In this document: positions 25,640 to 39,075 of the stretch, one piece after another
How positions within the stretch are numbered: the stretch's first letter is position 1
How the letters are laid out: every line of letters starts with the position of its first letter
Source: Seriola aureovittata
Lineage: Eukaryota > Chordata > Actinopteri > Carangiformes > Carangidae
Reading direction: 5' to 3'
DNA length: 64,000 nt
Assembly: GCF_021018895.1 (NCBI RefSeq)
Contig: NC_079381.1
Coordinates: 11,527,501-11,591,500 of the forward strand
The notes under the pieces: model-generated
Told to the model about the DNA's origin: nothing
Seen by the model: the letters and a program-made list of their open reading frames with translations, nothing else
Databases searched by the model: none
Position numbers and translations under genes: made by a program

Positions 25640-27071
25640 TTGACTCCATGTGTGAATTGGTGCGTCGTACAGAACAGTGTGTGTGCCTTCTGCGTTCACC
25701 AGCTATTAGAGCTCCAGCTGAGAGTCACACCCAAAAGCTTTTCTGGAATAACTGTAACAGAATTAAGGTGGCTGTTCATGTGCCTCAAGGAAAATTTTAG
25801 CAAAGCAAAAAGTTGCTGCACCATGATTTTGCTTAGTACAGATGCCATTATCTATGTTTTTACTTCGGTTTTGCAGAACAAAGGAGAGAGCGGAACCCTT
25901 TTGATCAATAGTGGAAAGATACATTGCTGAAAAAGCACTACATTGTCTTCCTTTCTAAATAGGAATCATTCCTTTTTTTAATTGGGCTTCGGGCCTTCAG
26001 AGAATTCAGGGGTTTTTATTCCACTCTATTGTGTGTATTAACAGTGGTAGCTTTCATAGAAAGTTTCTATAATGTCTCTTGCATCAGACATGCAGTATAG
26101 CCTAATCATTTTAAGCCTATTCATTTTTTTATGGGCAATAGAATAGATAAGTGGTTTATTCTCAAACTCAGAATTTATGATTCAATTGAACTGGTCACAA
26201 GATCATTTCTTTTTCAAGGAAAGGCTATTTGAACACTTCCCCTTGAGAATAAAGAAATGCAATCAGCAGTAAATTACTCTGCAATGGCTGCATCAGTGTA
26301 AGCTTAAATTGCTTTTCTTGTTGAGAGGAAGGAGGGAAAGTAAAGCTTCCTGACCAACAACAGGCTGTCTCATCTTCCCGTCTCGCTTTCCCTCCCATGT
26401 TTCTTCTCCCAACCTCATGCTCTACTGTATACTTCCTTCACTACACATTAGACTTGTACCAGCGTCTTCATTTCCCACCCTCTATCATTCTGCTCCCCTG
26501 CTGTATTCTGTAGCCTGTACCCTGCTGTGCCTCTGGAAGGGACGCAAACATGGATATCTTTGCTATACAAACCGGGTCTTTATTTATTCAAACCTACTCT
26601 TAATCCCTCTATCTCTTTTTCATTCATATATTCTTGTGGTCTTCACCTCTCACCCACCACTCACACTCCATCCAGCTGCAACCTTTGTCTCCCTTCACCC
26701 TCTAGTCGTTTCCTGATTGGAATTCCAAAGCCAAGGCTAAGTCAGTGGAGATGTATGGGCCAGCCTGTCTCATATACTGAGGAAATATAGAAGCAGAGAA
26801 CCAATTCCAGGGCTTCCTCCATGGTGTATGTGCCATGCATGTGTATGTGTGTGTGTGAGTGCATGGGTGTGTGCGTCCGTGCTAGTAAAAAGGTGTGCAT
26901 TTGTAGGTTTAGAGAAGGACCCCCCCCCCCCCCCAGCCAAGTGGTTTTCTGTGTACTGCAATCTCTCTGTGTAGAATTTGTAGTTGTGTGTCTGTATAAG
27001 TTTTATATCTGTGACTTTTTGAATTACCTGGTTACCTGCATCTTGGGCAAGAAAATGCACAAACTCTAGTA

Positions 27072-27111
<40 letters not shown>

Positions 27112-30100
27112 TGTACAAATTGTCCTGTATGTTTTCTGAAGGCATTCTCCCGAATGTGTGTATGCAAGAGCATCAATGTAATGAAAATGATTTATAACGG
27201 AGATTATCTGGATTAGGATTGCATGTAATATTTTTAAATTGGGAACGAGGTTAGGGATACTCTGTCACATCATAATTACTATTAGAGTGTATGAATATTG
27301 AAAAGGGATTGTCATTTTAATTTTATTTCACAAATTGAATAGCGAAACAAATTTAGAAATAAATGAAATGGTCTATTATGTTTTGATGAGAGCACACTGG
27401 TGTTTCACAGTGGGATCAACTAATGTGCTTCCAATGACATGTCAATCTCACTTAGGCTCAGAGCTGAAGAAAATCTCAATGACTGCATTTTCACTGACTG
27501 TAGTATTAATATATTGATCAGATAAAGATTATGATGATTAGCTTTACCAGAATAAATCTGTAAGGAAACCTGAAAAATAGTCACAGTAGTGCTGCTTCAC
27601 TTATAATGATTTCAACAGTACTAATTGCTTTTGTTGTATTTTACTTAAGTGTATTTCATAACATTGTATAGTCGATTGATAATAGCAGCGTTAACAATGC
27701 AGTAGTTTTGGGGCAGGTGTGAAGTCTTAAGTATTTTTTAAGAACTTAAGATGTTATACATCTACATACAGTCATTAAAAGTAATATTCCTGTTTGAAAC
27801 AAGCATCTATATAAAGCAAACCTCTGTTTTGTGTTCACACGTTATGTATTATAATTACCGGCTGTAGTCCTCTCCTGTGGGTCTGGCTAATGGGTGCATC
27901 ACCACACATTACACTGTGAGGGCTCCAACCGGTGAAACAGCCCCTTTGATCAGGAACTCACTGAGTGATTCACCAGAGATAGAGGCGCAGCGAAGGGCAC
28001 CTGCGCTCACGAGAAATCCCGAACATGAAACTCTGAAAACGTGAAGGCTGGAAGGTTGGAAAATGTATCCCGTGAATTCAAGGGCTCCGCTGTCCTCAAA
28101 GGCACTGGGCGAGAATGTTTCTATTAATGAGTTAGGAAATGGATAGCTTAATGGGGGTGGGGGTGGGGGGTGACTCACAGAGCTGGAGAGTGCTTGGCTT
28201 TATTCAGGGAGACAGATAGAGAGTGCTCTGCTCTGTTTTCATCATGAGGTAAGGGGGGGGGGGGGGGGGTTCTCATGCAGCATATGGACCAGAAAGCAGA
28301 ACCCTGACCTTGGTAGGTGTGCAGATTTGTGTGTTTTGTGGGGGCAGGTAAACTTGTGTGGTTTGGGTGTGTGTGTGTGCGTGTGTGTGTCCCGTCAGTT
28401 TCTGTGCAGATTTCCATGTTCATATCATCTTCTCCATTAAAAAAAAATGACAATCTCTGGCACTGCCAATCTGTGACTAACAAGCTCAATTTCTTACAGG
28501 TTGTTGAGTCAGGCTCTTTTACCACCTACTGTAACACAAAATGATGTCTTTGTTTACGCTTCACCGCACCGTTTCTTCTCAGTTTGACACCGAGCTTCTT
28601 ATTTCTCACTATCCGTAATGGTTCGCAAATGAGATGTGAAGGATTGGCAAATTAAATAATGCTGTCGGCTGAAGGTTTATTTGTCTTTCTTGTGAACACT
28701 TTATTGAGAACATGTGTCAGTTGCTGGAGACCATTATCAGACAGTGTGTCTCCATTAACTCCTGTACACATGCTCTGCCACAGAGAGTGGAAATACAAAT
28801 CTGTGACTTTTTTTCTTCTTTTTTCCCTCTCTCCATGCTTAAACGGATTGACTACACCTGTGAGAGGTGTGAAAAATTATTTACAAACCTAACATAACAT
28901 GCCATACTCTACCTCTGCATAATAAACCCGTCAGAATGTCTGAACAATCACTAGATAAAGAGATAATCATTAGATCTAACTTCTCTGTATTTGGTGTGTC
29001 GTTATATGGTAGTTTTGTGATCTCATTCAGATGTCTATTCCATTTTGAATAAGCTGCACGGTGTGTAATAGGCTATTTGTTAGTATCAAACTGTAATTAC
29101 CACAGCAGATTGCTGACTAACATATTTTAATGATGATCAATCATTTGCTTGAAAATTTTTTGCACCTTCTGTCTGTCTGTCTATTTGTTTTCATTTGTCT
29201 GTAATGACGCCCCTTGATTTTGCCGTACATGTTCCTGTGTATAGTTGGTCTGCACTGAGGGTATTTATGGAAAGCATAGGCTACATGTGCTAATTAACTT
29301 TTAGCTTAGCTTTTCAAGGACCCACATTTGCATACTGTCCAAGACACAAAACGCTGAATAGTGCATACGCCACCTTCTACAAGTCGCTCAAACCTCATTA
29401 TGTCTTACGGTCACAACTTCTTGGCTTGTCAGTTTGCCAACTGTCCAGCTCTGAAAGAAGTAAGGGTGGTTTTTCATAACATTAAATACACAGTGCACAC
29501 ACGTTTGGTAAGATGTCACAAATACAGAAAGTGTGGTTTTAACCGTATAGAGCTTTTCGAAACAAAGCATGTAATCGTAACTGTGATGTGTGTGTTTTCT
29601 TGCGTGCACGAGGAACCAGTTTGTCTTGCGGGACCATGACATTACAGCGATCGCTCCAACCAACACCCACCTCAGTTATGCTCTATTATCTAAGGTGTGA
29701 CCTGTTCTCCAAACAACACACAGTAAATACCGTACATTTGTTCTGCTTTGATTTTCTTGGCTGTGTGACTTCGTGGGAGGGTGCACCAGGATCATCACTG
29801 TCAGATGTCTTCACACAGTGAGGGATGTGTAATTATAAATATATCTCACAGGGCTGCGTTTTATACATTCTTGTCTGTATAGTGTTGTTGCTGTTCTTGC
29901 TGTTTCACTTAAGTTCTTCTGACACCTTTTATCTGCGCTCATAGAGACTTAGCAAAGCAGACAGATTGATATTTCCCAGTAGTCCAGCAATCACAACTGT
30001 TCTTATTGATTCACATTAATACAAATTTACAAAATTATTTAATGAATCTAGCTAGTTCATCAGTTGGTGGTGCCTCAGGGTGATTTTTTTTCCGACAATC

Positions 30101-31340
30101 TGTTGCCACTCAGCTGCGCTTCTCGATATCTCAACGCATTTCATGTTATTCAGTTCTGAAGTAGGTCCGTGTTCTTGAAATTACTGAAATGATCACGAAT
30201 GATCAGAGATTTGCTGCTACTGCACATAAATCAGGGTTTCCTATGCCAACACTGAACACCAGCCAGAGGGCAAACATGTTATCATGCAACATGTACTCCA
30301 GCTTTGCTTCACTATATAAAACCTTGTGACAGCAAAGAGAATAGGGTATGGGTTTTATTATGAAATAGCAGCAGGAAGTCTGAAATGAGTCTGACAGAGA
30401 GTATGAGTAGGTGAAGGAGGTTTTAATTGGCATTAGAAGCTGTTGAGACCTACGTTTGAATATTCAAACCAATTTTCTGCCGGTAATCGATTTATACAAA
30501 TCAGTTTGAAGGTGGAAAGATGAAGGTTGTTATTGCACAATGGGCGCACATCAAACGTCCATCACAATGATTTAAAGTTTTTTTTTTGGGGGGGGGGGGG
30601 TTCTGCGCCTTGCTGAGTCTATAAAAGAAGAATAGGTCAAGACTGTGTTATACAAACTTTGGAAAGAGGCTAATGGACAACTTTGGATATTCTCAGACTT
30701 GTCTTAGAGGAATAAATGACAGGAAAATGTCTGAAAATGTGTATATTTCTGCATATTCTCTGTAAACTGTTTGCATGTAGAGAGAATGTGGAAATGGAGT
30801 TACTCTTGTGTTGAACACAGAAGTTGTCATTTAATTTCAGTTTCTGTCCCTTCTAATGATCTCTTCTTTTATTCTTCTCTCCTATCCTTCCTCTTTTTCA
30901 TAACCCCAATTCTCTAGTTCCTTACCAGTTATCCACTGTGCTTTTTTGGTGATGTTTTCAGGAAGGAGAGGAGAGAGTAATATGACAATGAGGGTCTGTC
31001 GTGTGTATAAGTGAATCAGTCATACTTGAATGCAAAATAATTACTGTTATCACACAGAGATTAAAGATGCACTTGCCAGAGTGCTTAATGGAGGTTTTAG
31101 TCTTTCAACCTCTCATCTCTCCCTGTCTATGCAGCTCGCTCTCTCTCTCGTTTGCCTTCATAACTGTTTTCTTATAGATAACAGTTTGCGTGTGAATGCA
31201 TGTGTGCGAGGAATGATGCTTACACTACTCTCTTCTCCTTTGATGTCAGCTGGTCAGCGTGTGACTTAAGTCAAGCTGAACATGATCCTTAAGTGCTGTC
31301 ATTCTGATTTGAACCCACCTTTGAACTCGTGTCTTCTCAG
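25640..31340. other. Non-coding intronic stretch
   Basis: No supported exon. 26340-26720 is pyrimidine-rich. A C15 run lies at 26920-26934, a CA array at 27074-27107 and a G17 run at 28253-28269. A T10G13 run lies at 30578-30600. A GC-richer patch at about 27860-28110 may be a conserved non-coding element. Confidence 0.5.
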
Positions 31341-31445
31341 GTACTGAAGCCTGCCTGCTCTGACAGCGCGACTCCACACAGACAGACAGGCTGATAGACA
31401 CCGAGGAAGAAGCGGGCAGATAAACAGATAGGAGGACAGAGGGAG
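31341..31445 (+). other. Candidate noncoding cassette exon
   Basis: The segment is framed by TGTCTTCTCAG (acceptor, AG at 31339-31340) and GGGAG|GTGAGTG (strong donor at 31446). It is 105 nt long and has no ATG. It sits between the candidate first exons and the ATG exon of strbp on the same strand, so it could be an alternative 5' UTR exon. The pyrimidine tract before the acceptor is moderate. A chance pair of splice-like signals in 48 kb of non-coding DNA is quite possible. Confidence 0.25.
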
Positions 31446-32768
31446 GTGAGTGAAATGAATAACGCAATCCATTCTTATCTCTGTGTCCCATATATCTCTG
31501 CTCGCTAAATCTGGCCCCCCCTTGTCTCTGGGCTCTGTGGCTCCTTGTTTACGGTGCTGCCCAATCAGCCAGAAAGCAAGCGAAGACCTGCAGCGGAGAG
31601 GTTGGCTCACACCCCTGCTGAGCAGCGCAACTGAGTGTGTTTGTCTGTGAGCAAGCATGTGTATGTGCCATCACACAATCAGAGGTCTTTTTTTTTTTTT
31701 TTTTTTTTTCTTTGGCCAACAATTTGATGTCTTAATGTCAAGAGCCATGATGAGACATGTGTTGCGGGTACATATCAGGGCATCAAGAATGCCAGCACAG
31801 ATCTGCCTTCTTTTTCCCCTCCAGATGAAAACCACCATCAATTACACATGTTGACACAAGCCTGGTGGGGGCCAAGAGGAGAAATCACATTTAATGTTTG
31901 TCTATCTGTATCTAAGTCTGTCTCTCATTGTTTATACATATATATCTCAAGCTGCTACTAATACCCACAGCCTGTTTGCTCACCTATTACCCATCTATGT
32001 ATCTGAATAAACAAAAGCCCCATGTACATCTTGCGGTCTAGTCTTCAGTATTACAGCTGCACACTGAAGGATGCTTTCGGGTTAGACACTTTTTTTTTTG
32101 TTGATCACAGTCGGTAAGGGGCTGTGGTCCTAGTGGTAGCTGAGTTCACCCACTGCTTTGGTAAACGGCCTGCTTATGTATGTAAAGTAGCTTTTATGCA
32201 GTTCACCCAGCGGCCTTCCCCACTATCATCTCAGCGGGACTGTTTTGGGGTCTGCCTGTGTGTGTTTATGTGTAAATAATTGATCGCTGTAGAGGTTTTA
32301 GTGGATCGCTGGTGAGACCGAACCAGGCAAGAAAAAGCTGCTCCAGCGCTCTGCTCGACAGTGTGCGTAACATAACTATATCATGTCTGCTGCTGCTCTG
32401 TGGCTTCTTTATGTTGTGGTGGGTGGCTTGTTGGTGTTGAGCCAAAAATGTCTCGTTTCCATGTTTTCCAGACAAAACAAGCAAATAAAGCAAGTTATCT
32501 CTAAACTTGTGTTAAAATATAAATGATTAATAGATTACACAAAAAAACATATATATAGTGACAGTCATCAGTAGCTGCATTGTCTTGTGTTTAACAGGTT
32601 TGGATAGTAGTAGGACAACAGGGTTTTCTGGTTAGTTCACATAAATTAAACCTTGTGGTGTCTCTCCAACAAGAATTATTTTCACTTTCACACAGAACCA
32701 CATGCTTTCACACTCACAGAAACAGACAGTTTGTGTGTGGGTGTGTGTGTATGTGTGTGCAAATTTAT

Positions 32769-32770
<2 letters not shown>

Positions 32771-32844
<74 letters not shown>
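32771..32844 (+). repeat. (AC)37 microsatellite
   Basis: Uninterrupted AC for about 74 bases. Confidence 0.95.
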
Positions 32845-32846
<2 letters not shown>

Positions 32847-33151
32847 TGAAATGATGATCCAGTGGGTTCTCATGTCCATCCTATCACTCAGCCCTTCTTT
32901 TTCCCATCTCCCCTTCTTTCTTTTTTTTTCACACTTTTCTCATCTGCTGCCTCCTCTTCCTCCTCTCTCATTTCTTTTTCTGTTTTCCCCGCTTATTCCT
33001 TTATCTAACTTGGCCTTCTATCACTAAAAGTCTTTATCTTGTTCTTATTCTTGCTTTGTCCTCCCTCTGTGTCATTCCTTCTCTCCTTTCTTGCCCCTTA
33101 GCCGCAGTGTCCTTGAGAAAGCAGTGACTTTGCCGGCAAGCGCAGCAGAGC

Positions 33152-33156
<5 letters not shown>

Positions 33157-33224
<68 letters not shown>

Positions 33225-33240
33225 ACACACACACACACAC
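33157..33240 (+). repeat. (CT)n-(CA)n compound microsatellite
   Basis: About 32 CT units run directly into CACTCACACAC. Confidence 0.95.
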
Positions 33241-34480
33241 TTTTTCTCTTGCGCACACACACATACTCACTGACACTCAGTCAACCCGTCTAACCCACAC
33301 ACACACACGCACGCACACACACACACATAGTACATCCATAGCAACACTGTCAAGCAGAACCAGCCCTTACAAGTCTCCTCCTTTAGTCTCCATAAATAAT
33401 TCATCACCAGTAACACTGGCTGTACTTTATGCAAATATTGACAAACCTATCGCAGAGAAAAATTGAGACTGTCGTTTCCTGTGTTGAGCACAATTTTTAC
33501 CCACTTACTGTTTTCAGAAACATATAGTACATTATCAACAAACTGTGGATTCAAGCAGAATATCTCAAAGTCATCACACAGCAAGAGCGTTCCCCGAAAT
33601 CAGACCCAACACAGACATAAAAGATGACATTGTCTCCATAAAAAAGTCATTCAAAATTTTGATTAAATTCACTCCAATTCTCTCTTAAGACTATAGAAAA
33701 CAGGATTTAATGCACAAATTACAATTACTCCTCCTGAATGTTTGTTACCAACTTCAGACAAATTGCCCTGAGGTGATACTGTAGTTAGCCTGCCAGCATG
33801 GAAACATGATCCCCCTCGTGCCCTCATCCTCATTAAAGGTGCCCTCGGCCAATCTTGGATCATGACAGCCTATTGTCACAGTTTTCCGTAGCTTTTGAAA
33901 TATAGATGGACTCTGATTGTCTGGTGGTAAGATGAGATGTTATAGTCTCTGGATGCCGTTTGTTCTCATTGGTCTCTGTTTTCCATTAGAGTTCACAGAG
34001 TGCGTACTGGGTCGCTGCTTTTTCCTGCTGCCTTACGTGTTTCTTGTTGGAGATCAAATATCTTGTGGTTAGTTAGCCGCAGTGCTATATATGGCAGCTG
34101 TGTTGTTGTAATTGCATCCTATATGTTTATCTTTGATGACAATCAGATTTGAATTATACACCACACTGATGTGTTGTTATGTTGTAATCTTTCATTTCTA
34201 TTGTAAGTGCTGTTTTATCATCCGTCATCAACATCCACTGTATATTTACTGTATATTTACACACCCCAGGACATTATCCTAATGCTGCTGTGTTATTTCT
34301 CTCTCTCTCTCTATCTCTCTCTCTCTCTCTCTGTGTATCTCTCTCACTTATGTTTGTCACACGTTCAGCTGAAAATGCTTCCGTAGCCATGGAGACCAAT
34401 CCCAAAGGGAAAAGTTGAGGCTGAATCTCTTGCTCACTCTCGTTTCCCTCCTTTGTCTCATGCCTGGTTGCAATCTAATG

Positions 34481-34507
34481 CCCCCCCCCCCCCCCACACA
34501 CACACAC

Positions 34508-34566
<59 letters not shown>

Positions 34567-34568
34567 AC
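34481..34568 (+). repeat. C15 run fused to a (CA)n array
   Basis: Fifteen C residues (34481-34495) lead into about 36 CA units with one AA break near 34508. Confidence 0.9.
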
Positions 34569-35699
34569 TAACAGGCACATCAGAATCTAAAAGCAGGGGA
34601 GATGTAGTTGTTGTTTTGGTTCTTTTGTGTTCAGTTAAGTGCCGATGTAAAAGAAGTGACCTAATTACAGAGAAACACTGAGCCTATGGACAGGGCTGAG
34701 GATGAATCTCTCTCTTGCTTGTTAGTGATCATGACTGTGGCAGTTGGACCTTTGGCCATTAAATACTTTCACAAAAGAGGCTGGTGGAGACAGACTACTG
34801 AAAAAGATGATGTGGGGGGGAAGTCAGAATCATTTCAGAGGAAGTTGCAGCTTAAAAAAAGGGCCATGCCCTGATAAACACTGCGGTGTCAGACAGCAGC
34901 CTACAGAGTCAGTCAGTTGTCTAACTCTACTTTCAGTGTGTATGTGGTATATTTAGGTTTCTGTCCTCCCAAGAAGAACGACAGTCATTTCAGCAAGTGC
35001 CACAAAACAACATATGTTTGCCTTAGTAATTATGGCAGGAACAAAGGAGGAAGTCAAGTGACGTTGTTATAGAGTGACAAAGTCCATGTTGGGAGGAGTT
35101 TGGAATGGATGGACGGATGAAAACATTAAACTTTTAACATAAGATGCCAGCAGGGGTTACATTGGGCTGGAGCCCTCCGGAGCAGAGGTGTCTCCTTCAA
35201 CATCATATCATCATATCACACGTATATATCCTAGTAAACGTAATAGCATATGGGATGAGTAATTCTCTAGACTACAAAGGGGGACATTTGAGGGGATTTC
35301 TTAACCCAAACAAGCTCCATGCCAAGTCTTGTTGGATTCTGGGTATATACAGTATACTTCTGTTTGTGTGCTTTTTGATGAGTTAATTTGAGTTTCTCTG
35401 GTAGATAGAGCTTCCTCTTAGAAAGAAAAGTATAATATAGGAATATTATAGGAAATTAAATCTCAGGTTTAAAATAAGTGGAACTTTCCTTTAATCTTTA
35501 AATCTTAATCTGTGCTTTTAATGGAGATGGCCTAAGGGAAGACACTGAAAATGTAAAAGTGCAGGGAATTCAATTTTGTGAATTCATAAGAAATAATTGG
35601 TAATTATTAATGACTAGTCCTGCCCCTTTGGCTAGGTGAAGTTTGTTTCAGAATTAATGTAAAGCATTTTGTTATAAAGTGTGAAAAGGACAACTGTAA

Positions 35700-36170
35700 T
35701 GAAACCTCCGTCTCTCAGGCTCTTCTTCTCTTCCTTCATTACTTCTCTTCATCTGTTCTTCCTGTTTCTACCTCCGTCTTTCACCCGCCTGTCTCTCCTT
35801 CCTTCCTTCCTGTCCCCACCTTTCCCCCTTCATCCCTTTTTGTCCTTTGTAGTTTCCCATTGTCTTCACCGGTTTATATTCCTCCCTCCCTCGCTTCAAC
35901 AATGCACGTCTTACCTCATGGCTCCATTATTCTCCTCTACATCAGTGGCAATCCATCATTCCTCATCTCTTCTTCATCTTCATGCACTTATGTCTTTCTC
36001 TTCCCCACATTCTGTAAACCTTTTCTATCTCCCCATTCTGTTCATTTCTAACTGTTCCTTCTCTCATCCCCCTGTGTCTAACCTATCTTTCCTCTCCTTT
36101 CCTCTCCTCTCCTCTCCTCTCCTCTCCTCTCTTTCTCCCTTTCTCCCTCTCGGCCCCTCCTGCGCTTCCC
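35700..36170 (+). repeat. Pyrimidine-rich tract with a (CCTCT)n core
   Basis: The + strand is strongly C/T-biased for about 470 bases. CCTCT pentamers repeat at about 36091-36131. Confidence 0.8.
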
Positions 36171-37879
36171 CTGAGTCAGAGAGACGGACAGGAAGGAAGT
36201 GTGTAATGAAACAGCCATATCAAGCACACTGCCCAAATTGACCTGGAATGAATGGAGTCACTGATCAGCTCCTGCTAAAGCACTGTAGATGAAGAAGCAG
36301 GGGGTGGGACAGAAGATGGAGCTGGAGACATATTTCATATGAAACATAGTTATTTCCTCAATCACAGTGCACAATACACAACAGTATATGTGTGTTCTCT
36401 TGAGATCGCATATACAGTAAAACTATTATTCTGTTGTACGTGAGCTCTATTTGAAACAATAGATGATAAATAACTTAATTTCCTGCTGTATTTTGCCTAA
36501 ACTCAAAAGTTGGCAAAGTCTGTGAATTCAGCCATTTCAGCTGAAGAGGGGGACATGATCTGCATTCAAGAGATTTTGTCTGCTGTTTGAACAGAGAACA
36601 GAGAGGCAGACAGACGAGGCGAAAGCTCCAGAGTGAAAATTAGAAAAACACTGACAAAATAAGGGAAGAGACAGGATGACAGAACACACTCTCCCCTGTT
36701 GCTGAAGTTGTTCTATGTTTATTTATGCGCAAAATGTAACATTATAGCATTTTGAGTCCATTCTGTGAAATTAATCTCTTAAAAGTACTTCATCCTTCGA
36801 TGTAATTTGACATTCATAATGTATCTCGCTAATCTGCTCCTCTGGCGTCACCCATCATACTGCTGCCTTTATTAATGAAAATTGACAGAGAGAGGGACAC
36901 ATCACCGGGATACCAAGTGGTACTACGCATGTGCGCGTGCCTTTTTATATTGTAGAGTAGAAGCCCATTAGGGAATTAGTTCACATCTGGACAACCCCAG
37001 CTGGCCTCATGCTGTCACAACTCATAACATGTTTCATAATTGGGAGGGTTCCAACAATATTACATTGACAACAACCTCTGAGAGACCCCCTTTGACCTCA
37101 CCCTGACCTCTAGGAATAAAACATTTTTTTTGATTTCATGTGTTGTGATGACATAATATCACATTGCTAATAACCATACGAGGAGAGATTGATGCTCAAA
37201 CAGGTTTCCAGCAAACCAGGCTTATTATTTCCCTGCTCCTTTAGAGGGATGCATTTACATATACCGGCCCTTGATACAGATGGACCAAACCTGAGGTTAA
37301 AATCTTGATTCTATACATCCAGTTCCTTTTTCTTTGTCTCTCCTTTCCACCTGTCTTCTTTTGTCCCTCCTTACCACCCTTACTTTTTCTCTACCTAAGA
37401 GAACCAGTAATTAACCCCACTTTGTACTGGACTCTACTTTTTATGCTCCATATAGATCTGTTTACCTTTCGATGAGCCCTTAGATTTGTTAGTGATGTAA
37501 GGAGCACAGTAACTGAACCAATATGAATTTCATGATAATTTGATAATCGCACGTGCTGTGCTGTGGTAATATTCCATGCTCTCTATTTATTTGTTTGTGT
37601 CTGCATTTATTTATTTTTGACTGAATAGTTTCATTAGAATTCAGCAATGCATCTATGTAAATGTATGTTGATAACCTGTTACATATGCACAAACCTGCTC
37701 GGACACGTGCACACAACCACACACACAAAAAGGTGGGGGTGTGAAAGCCTTGTGTGTTGGCAAACTTGAGCTCAGCAGTGAAGAGCCTTTTTAAGCAGGA
37801 TTAAGACTCTAAGTGTCACTGGAACAGACAAGTAGGCCAAAGACCACTAGGATATCACTTACACTGCAACAATTAGCAT

Positions 37880-37881
<2 letters not shown>

Positions 37882-37937
<56 letters not shown>

Positions 37938-37945
37938 GCGTGCGT
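37882..37945 (+). repeat. (GT)n microsatellite
   Basis: GT array of about 50 bases followed by GCGTGTGCGTGCGTGC. Confidence 0.95.
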
Positions 37946-38295
37946 GCTGTAGTATGTAAAATAGGTTCAAGGAAGTGTGTGGGATAGATTATTTGTGGAA
38001 AAACAGAGGAGGAAAGCAGCAAGGCGCACACACACTGTACGCACATTCACAAGTCTCCTCACAGACTATGGACTGTGGAGCCTCGGCAGAGCCCTGGCAG
38101 GACCATCTGTTCCTGCTGAAATCAGCACAGCAGGAGACTACCAGCGCACACACGAACACACACACACAGTTGCAGCATGCTGGCATAGTGATAGTCTATT
38201 TATTCCCCACACTGACGCAGGAGAGTACTCAACTGTGTGTGTGTATTGCAGAGAAGTTTTCAGTTAAAAGTAAGGTAACCCGTGGAGATGACAGG

Positions 38296-38318
38296 TATAG
38301 ATAGATAGATAGATAGAT
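38296..38318 (+). repeat. (GATA)5 tetranucleotide microsatellite
   Basis: Five to six tandem ATAG/GATA units. Confidence 0.9.
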
Positions 38319-39075
38319 GCATGCACACACTATCAAATACATCCATTCATCTATCCTTGTTAGCCTGTGACCCCAAGTCTCTCCAGTTTAGCCCACCATC
38401 AGCAGAAACTGCACACATACACAGCTTTCTCCATTTTAATAATCGACCGAGGGGAGTTACGCTCCCCTGTCAATGTTATCTATCTCCCTCCTAGAAGCAA
38501 CATCAGCGTTTTCTCTGCTTTCCGCCATCTCATCAATGCTGTGTGCCCTGACCTCCACTGGCCTGCACCTGGACCCAGTCAAGACACAACTACAGTGTGG
38601 TGGTTTGAAACGTATGCAGAGTTACAGAGTGTCTTTCTTAAGGGCTAGCTTCCATTAGAGTTTCATTTTCATTTAAGGTTATATTTGATGACAGGATCAC
38701 AGGAAAGTCTGTGCCTACAAATACAGAGACAGAAGTGAAAATGGTAACTAAAGGGCGCTCATCATTCACAGAAATCAATTGAGTTCAACAAAAATTGATC
38801 TAACCTTGTCGTTCTGTTAATATAGATTAAAATGCCCATTTTGATCAATAACCCAAAGCATGATCATTTATCTTAATTTTTCCAATCTTGTTGTCCACCT
38901 CATCAGTCCGCATACTGTATGGTGTGTATATATGGTGTGCTTGGCAATTGTAGGCGTTACAGACCCACTTTTTGATTGTAGGTCCTCAATAGAAACAAAA
39001 ATGTAATGAAAGGTATTACACATTGGACTGTTGAACCCAGTTATTACCCTGTTATTACCCTGTTATAACCCCGTT

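Larger units (their letters stand above)
31446..39075. other. Non-coding intronic stretch dense in simple repeats
   Basis: No supported exon. Main landmarks are a T22 run (31688-31709), CA arrays (32771-32844, 34495-34568), CT arrays (33157-33220, 34302-34331), pyrimidine-rich DNA (32880-33270, 35700-36170), a GT array (37882-37945) and a GATA array (38296-38318). The 186-codon frame at 35681-36241 is a reading of the pyrimidine-rich tract. Confidence 0.5.

Noticed and set aside
25167..25930. Two frames sharing an identical 49-residue N-terminus, suggesting a gene family
   Set aside because: The identity comes from a 317-bp tandem duplication that includes a GT array; one base differs and no protein signature is present.
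28253..28269. G17 run considered as a G-quadruplex
   Set aside because: A single uninterrupted G run is more simply a homopolymer microsatellite; there is no four-tract arrangement nearby.
35681..36241. 186-codon open frame rich in Ser, Leu, Phe and Pro
   Set aside because: It is the translation of a pyrimidine-rich tract with a CCTCT array; stop codons are rare in such sequence on that strand.
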